DNA of 9,089 nt. Source: Clostridium sp. CAG:567 (GTDB lineage: Bacteria > Bacillota > Clostridia > TANB77 > CAG-508). The translations under genes were made by a program, and so were the position numbers. The stretch's first letter is position 1. The number at the start of each line of letters is the position of its first letter. Below, piece after piece: positions 7,095-9,089 of the stretch. The stretch spans positions 17,706-26,794 of the forward strand of contig FR902182.1 in assembly GCA_000437855.1 (NCBI GenBank), read 5' to 3'. The notes under the pieces are model-generated. The model worked only from the letters and a program-made list of their open reading frames with translations, was not told where the DNA came from and did not search any database.

Positions 7095-7117
7095 AGGAGA
7101 GGGCAATGCCCTCTCCT
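7095..7117 (-). terminator. GC-rich palindrome after the small acquired gene, possible terminator
   Basis: A 10-bp perfect stem (AGGAGAGGGC at 7095-7104 with its complement at 7108-7117) has a 3-base loop, AAT. It starts 18 bases after the stop of the 7136-7408 gene. The T tract is weak both ways (TCTATC on the minus strand, TTA on the plus). It shares the higher G+C of that gene and probably came with it. Confidence 0.45.
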
Positions 7118-7135
7118 TTACCATGGAATCACTCT

Positions 7136-7408
7136 TTATTCTTCTCTCCAGAGGCTTTTCCACTTTTCTTCATATTCAACCGGGTAATCCCAGTTGCTGA
7201 AAGGTACGTAGAAAAACTTCCGACTATAGCCAGCGCTGACCAAAGTCTTCTGAACCCCAATATCCGGAATCACATACAAGTCAACATTTTCGTCAACAAA
7301 AGCGATAACACTATTGTTATACGAATACTCCATCTTCTTGTCATCCGTTTCAAGGGCCTTAAGATCAACGACCTCATTCTTGCTGAACTGAGGCCAATAG
7401 ACCTTCAT
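7136..7408 (-). CDS. Small hypothetical protein, probably horizontally acquired
   Basis: An unrecognised protein of 90 residues, hydrophilic and aromatic-rich (YWPQFSKNEV near the start, PFSNWDYPVEYEEKWKSLW at the end). There is no signal peptide, membrane segment or motif I can name. By hand count its G+C is about 42%, against roughly 30% in a sample of the next gene, and it prefers codons such as AAG, GAG, GTC and AGC that neighbours rarely use. I chose ATG 7408; an in-frame TTG at 7417 is possible. Neither has a Shine-Dalgarno, unlike every native gene here. It follows the NUDIX gene by about 25 bases and ends before a GC-rich palindrome. It holds the only CGG in the window that reads naturally as arginine (AGT CGG AAG, SRK), fitting an outside origin. 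The opposite-strand ORF looks like a shadow. Confidence 0.6.
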   Translation of the reverse strand: MKVYWPQFSKNEVVDLKALETDDKKMEYSYNNSVIAFVDENVDLYVIPDIGVQKTLVSAGYSRKFFYVPFSNWDYPVEYEEKWKSLWREE

Positions 7409-7433
7409 CTTTTTCAATCATAATTTACATAAC

Positions 7434-7946
7434 TCATATTATTTTTAATGCTTCTTCGTATTCTTCTCTTCCAAAATCAACTGTTGGAACAATCTCATTA
7501 TTATTAAACATTTTAATAAATTCATCTATACTAACCCATTTAGCTGCTGTTGCTTCTCCATCAAGAAATGTCAAATCTTCTATATTGATATCTTTTTTAA
7601 ACAACCATAAGTCTTTAAAATTTTGAGGGACTCTTTCTCGTTTTACTTCTTTTAAAAATATTGCTTCTTCTGGTTTAAATATAACTCCAAGTTCTTCTTT
7701 TAACTCTCTTAATATTCCTTCTTTGCTAGTTTCACCTGCTAATATTGAACCCCCATTGCATTCCCACATTCCACCAAACTTTTTATTCGTTGCTCTTTTA
7801 CTAATCAAAATTTCATTTTTAGAATTTAGTATAATTCCTGTTACAACTATGTGATATTCACCCTTTTGCAATATAGTTACATCTCTTATTGCTGTTCTTC
7901 CTGTTTTATTTTTATTTTCATCATATATGTCCCATAATTCAGGCAT
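7434..7946 (-). CDS. NUDIX hydrolase, YfcD/isopentenyl-diphosphate isomerase-like
   Basis: A 170-residue NUDIX-fold protein. The N-terminus ELWDIYDENKNKTGRT is characteristic of the group that includes YfcD and IPP isomerase-like proteins. The NUDIX box is complete: G-SILAG-E-TSKEGIL-RELKEELGV, with the metal-binding REL.EE. It probably hydrolyses a nucleoside diphosphate derivative; the substrate is not predictable. The start lies 3 bases after the stop of the other NUDIX gene, and its AAAGGAG is inside that gene's last codons, so the two are translationally coupled. Its arginine codons include CGA but no CGG. Confidence 0.9.
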   Translation of the reverse strand: MPELWDIYDENKNKTGRTAIRDVTILQKGEYHIVVTGIILNSKNEILISKRATNKKFGGMWECNGGSILAGETSKEGILRELKEELGVIFKPEEAIFLKEVKRERVPQNFKDLWLFKKDINIEDLTFLDGEATAAKWVSIDEFIKMFNNNEIVPTVDFGREEYEEALKII

Positions 7947-7949
7947 ACG

Positions 7950-8429
7950 TTATTGCTCCTTTTTATCAATATTTATTTTGTGTACTGGAAATTTGCTTTC
8001 TTTTAATACCTCTTTTAGTACATCTGGTCTCAATGGATATTCATCTATTTTATCTAAATCAATCCACTCATATTGTAAATAATCTTTTCCCTCTATATTT
8101 TGTAATGTACTTTCTAATTTTTTATCTTCCTCTTTTACAAATTCTGCTTTGTATATGAACATTATTTCATGATATTTTGCACCTTTCATTTCAAAAAAGT
8201 TTTCTACTGTTGATACATATCCTGTTATTTCAATTTCTTTTCCTAGTTCTTCTTGTACTTCTCTTTTTATTGTGTGCTCTGAATTTTCACCGATTTCAAC
8301 TCTTCCGCCAATCATTGCATAATGATCTGAGTTTACATTTCTGTGTAATAAGATTTTATTATTGTGCATTATAACTACACCAGCTCTTACATTTAATTTG
8401 TAACCACCAACATCAATTGTAATATCCAT
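7950..8429 (-). CDS. NUDIX hydrolase
   Basis: A 159-residue NUDIX-fold protein. The NUDIX box is G-RVEIG-E-NSEHTIK-REVQEELGK, complete for metal binding; upstream strands (VRAGVVIMHNNKILLHR) and the later LQYEWIDLDKIDEYPLRP region fit MutT-like pyrophosphohydrolases. The substrate cannot be assigned. I chose ATG 8429 behind a strong GGAGG; an in-frame TTG immediately upstream is less likely. CGG triplets occur only out of frame (ATC GGT, GGC GGA). It is the first gene of a short operon with the second NUDIX gene, which is a different subfamily and not a recent duplicate. Confidence 0.9.
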   Translation of the reverse strand: MDITIDVGGYKLNVRAGVVIMHNNKILLHRNVNSDHYAMIGGRVEIGENSEHTIKREVQEELGKEIEITGYVSTVENFFEMKGAKYHEIMFIYKAEFVKEEDKKLESTLQNIEGKDYLQYEWIDLDKIDEYPLRPDVLKEVLKESKFPVHKINIDKKEQ

Positions 8430-8457
8430 CAATTTCCCCTCCTTTATTATTTTTTAC

Positions 8458-8466
8458 ATTATATCA
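8458..8466 (-). promoter_or_regulatory. Extended -10 promoter for the NUDIX gene pair
   Basis: On the minus strand TGATATAAT is a full extended -10 (TGn plus TATAAT), about 30 bases before ATG 8429. The -35 position falls in the hsp20 terminator hairpin and is poor (TATGAG). Confidence 0.55.
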
Positions 8467-8470
8467 TATA

Positions 8471-8506
8471 AAATAAAAGCCTCATATATTAAATATGAGG
8501 TTTTTT
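8471..8506 (-). terminator. Intrinsic terminator after hsp20
   Basis: CCTCATAT (8480-8487) pairs with ATATGAGG (8493-8500) over a 5-base loop. In the minus direction it is followed by CTTTTATTTT and preceded by AAAAAA; the plus direction has TTTTTT. It lies directly after the hsp20 stop and could act both ways. Confidence 0.8.
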
Positions 8507-8507
8507 A

Positions 8508-8924
8508 TTATTCTATTGGAATATATTTTTTCTCAGGTAATTCTTTCTTTTCTTCTTTTTTAGGAATTTCTATTGTAAGTGTTCCATTTTTAAACTTAGC
8601 TTTAATTTCATTTTCTGTTACGTTTTCACCAACATAAAAGCTTCTTGAACATTCTCCTGAATATCTTTCTTTACGTACAAATTTACCTTTTTCTTCATCT
8701 TTTTCTTCTTTATTAACTGTTGCATGTACTGTTAAATATCCGTCTTGAATATTTAATTTTATACCTTCTTTTTCATAACCTGGCAAATCAATGTCTATAA
8801 CATACTCATCCTTTTTCTCTTTGATGTCTGTTTTCATTAATTTGCTTTCTCCCTCATTGAAAAATACACCTCCAAACATGTCATCTAATAGATCAAAATC
8901 ACGTCTTTTTGGTATCATCATCAT
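8508..8924 (-). CDS. Small heat-shock protein, Hsp20/alpha-crystallin family
   Basis: ATP-independent holdase chaperone of 138 residues that keeps unfolding proteins soluble. The N-terminus MMMIPKRRDFDLLDDMFGG is the usual short amphipathic arm. The alpha-crystallin domain starts at DEYVIDIDLPGYEKEGI and ends at the diagnostic KNGTLTIEIPKKE; the C-terminal IPI motif (KYIPIE) mediates oligomer assembly. The start is the first of three consecutive ATGs at 8924, 9 bases after AAGGAG; longer readings run into the leader. It is a single-gene unit, with a CIRCE-type operator and promoter upstream and a terminator at its end. Confidence 0.93.
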   Translation of the reverse strand: MMMIPKRRDFDLLDDMFGGVFFNEGESKLMKTDIKEKKDEYVIDIDLPGYEKEGIKLNIQDGYLTVHATVNKEEKDEEKGKFVRKERYSGECSRSFYVGENVTENEIKAKFKNGTLTIEIPKKEEKKELPEKKYIPIE

Positions 8925-8990
8925 AAAAATCAACTCCTTAAAATTATATTTATGTGTTGACACTTGATGGGAGTGGCACATATGTACTTT

Positions 8991-9011
8991 TTGATAAATC
9001 TTCTTTATCAA
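8991..9011 (-). promoter_or_regulatory. 5' hairpin in the hsp20 leader
   Basis: TTGATAAA and TTTATCAA form a perfect 8-bp stem with a 5-base loop, almost at the predicted transcript start near 9015. The position suits mRNA protection; an RNA-thermometer role is not shown, since the hairpin does not include the ribosome binding site. Confidence 0.5.
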
Positions 9012-9021
9012 TTTCGATTAT

Positions 9022-9049
9022 ATTATATATCTATTTTTAGCATTGTCAA
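9022..9049 (-). promoter_or_regulatory. Promoter of hsp20
   Basis: On the minus strand a perfect TTGACA (9049-9044) and a perfect TATAAT (9027-9022) are 16 bases apart. The -35 box lies inside the CIRCE element, so repressor binding would block polymerase. The leader to ATG 8924 is about 90 bases. Confidence 0.75.
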
Positions 9050-9063
9050 TAGCAGAGTGCTAA
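9037..9063 (-). promoter_or_regulatory. CIRCE operator (HrcA binding site)
   Basis: On the minus strand TTAGCACTC (9063-9055), 9 spacer bases, then CAATGCTAA (9045-9037). This matches the CIRCE consensus TTAGCACTC-N9-GAGTGCTAA with one perfect arm and a 7 of 9 match in the other. It overlaps the hsp20 -35 box, implying HrcA-type repression relieved on heat shock. hrcA itself is not in the window. Confidence 0.8.
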
Positions 9064-9089
9064 AATTCACAAAAGTTTCACATTACTTT

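Noticed and set aside
7095..7408. Integron-type gene cassette (single gene plus palindrome as attC)
   Set aside because: The palindrome is far too short for attC and I see no paired GTTRRRY/RYYYAAC core sites or integrase.
7106..7423. Plus-strand ORF of 105 codons opposite the small acquired gene
   Set aside because: It starts inside the palindrome, has no ribosome binding site, and its composition is that of a shadow; the minus-strand reading has coherent codon usage.

Overview
The window is AT-rich and almost every gene lies on the minus strand. Strong AGGAG-type ribosome binding sites, mostly AGA arginine codons, a CIRCE operator and the gene order yifB-dprA-yraN point to a low-GC Bacillota, probably a clostridial anaerobe. 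This is inferred from gene content and style; no marker gene here fixes the species.

Layout, read along minus-strand transcription from the right end. (1) 8508-9063: a small heat-shock protein gene under a CIRCE/HrcA-type promoter, closed by a terminator. (2) 7434-8429: two adjacent NUDIX hydrolases. (3) 7136-7408: a small unrecognised gene, clearly richer in G+C than its neighbours and probably acquired, followed by a strong palindrome. (4) 6788-7135: about 350 bases without a gene, holding the yifB promoter and, on the plus strand, a possible short transcript with a good terminator. (5) 1783-6787: a close co-directional series of yifB/comM, dprA, yraN, a cysteine synthase-family gene and a secreted GH25 lysozyme with three LysM repeats. 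(6) 1-1720: an ABC importer of the nitrate/sulfonate/taurine type (ATPase, permease, start of a probable binding protein), with two unusual hairpins before the last gene.

The main observation is that three otherwise well-preserved genes (permease, GH25-LysM, yifB) are broken at six points, and all six breaks are the same event: one extra C directly before a conserved glycine codon. Each creates an in-frame CGG, and skipping the C restores the expected protein: KVAL-GPVI in the permease, YP-GQ in LysM repeats 2 and 3, and GG, IG and SG within AAAGGHNCLLIGSPGSGKT of YifB. By eye, the native genes contain no CGG read as arginine, while at least 11 CGG triplets occur harmlessly out of frame. The only CGG that looks like a normal arginine codon is in the G+C-richer small gene. 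This suggests CGG is unassigned in this organism and causes, or is used for, +1 frameshifting (or that CGGN is read as a four-base glycine codon). A systematic sequencing artefact is the main rival explanation.

Functionally, yifB, dprA and yraN form a common DNA-processing/competence neighbourhood. The cysteine synthase and the ABC importer could both serve sulfur acquisition, but transporter specificity cannot be read from this window.
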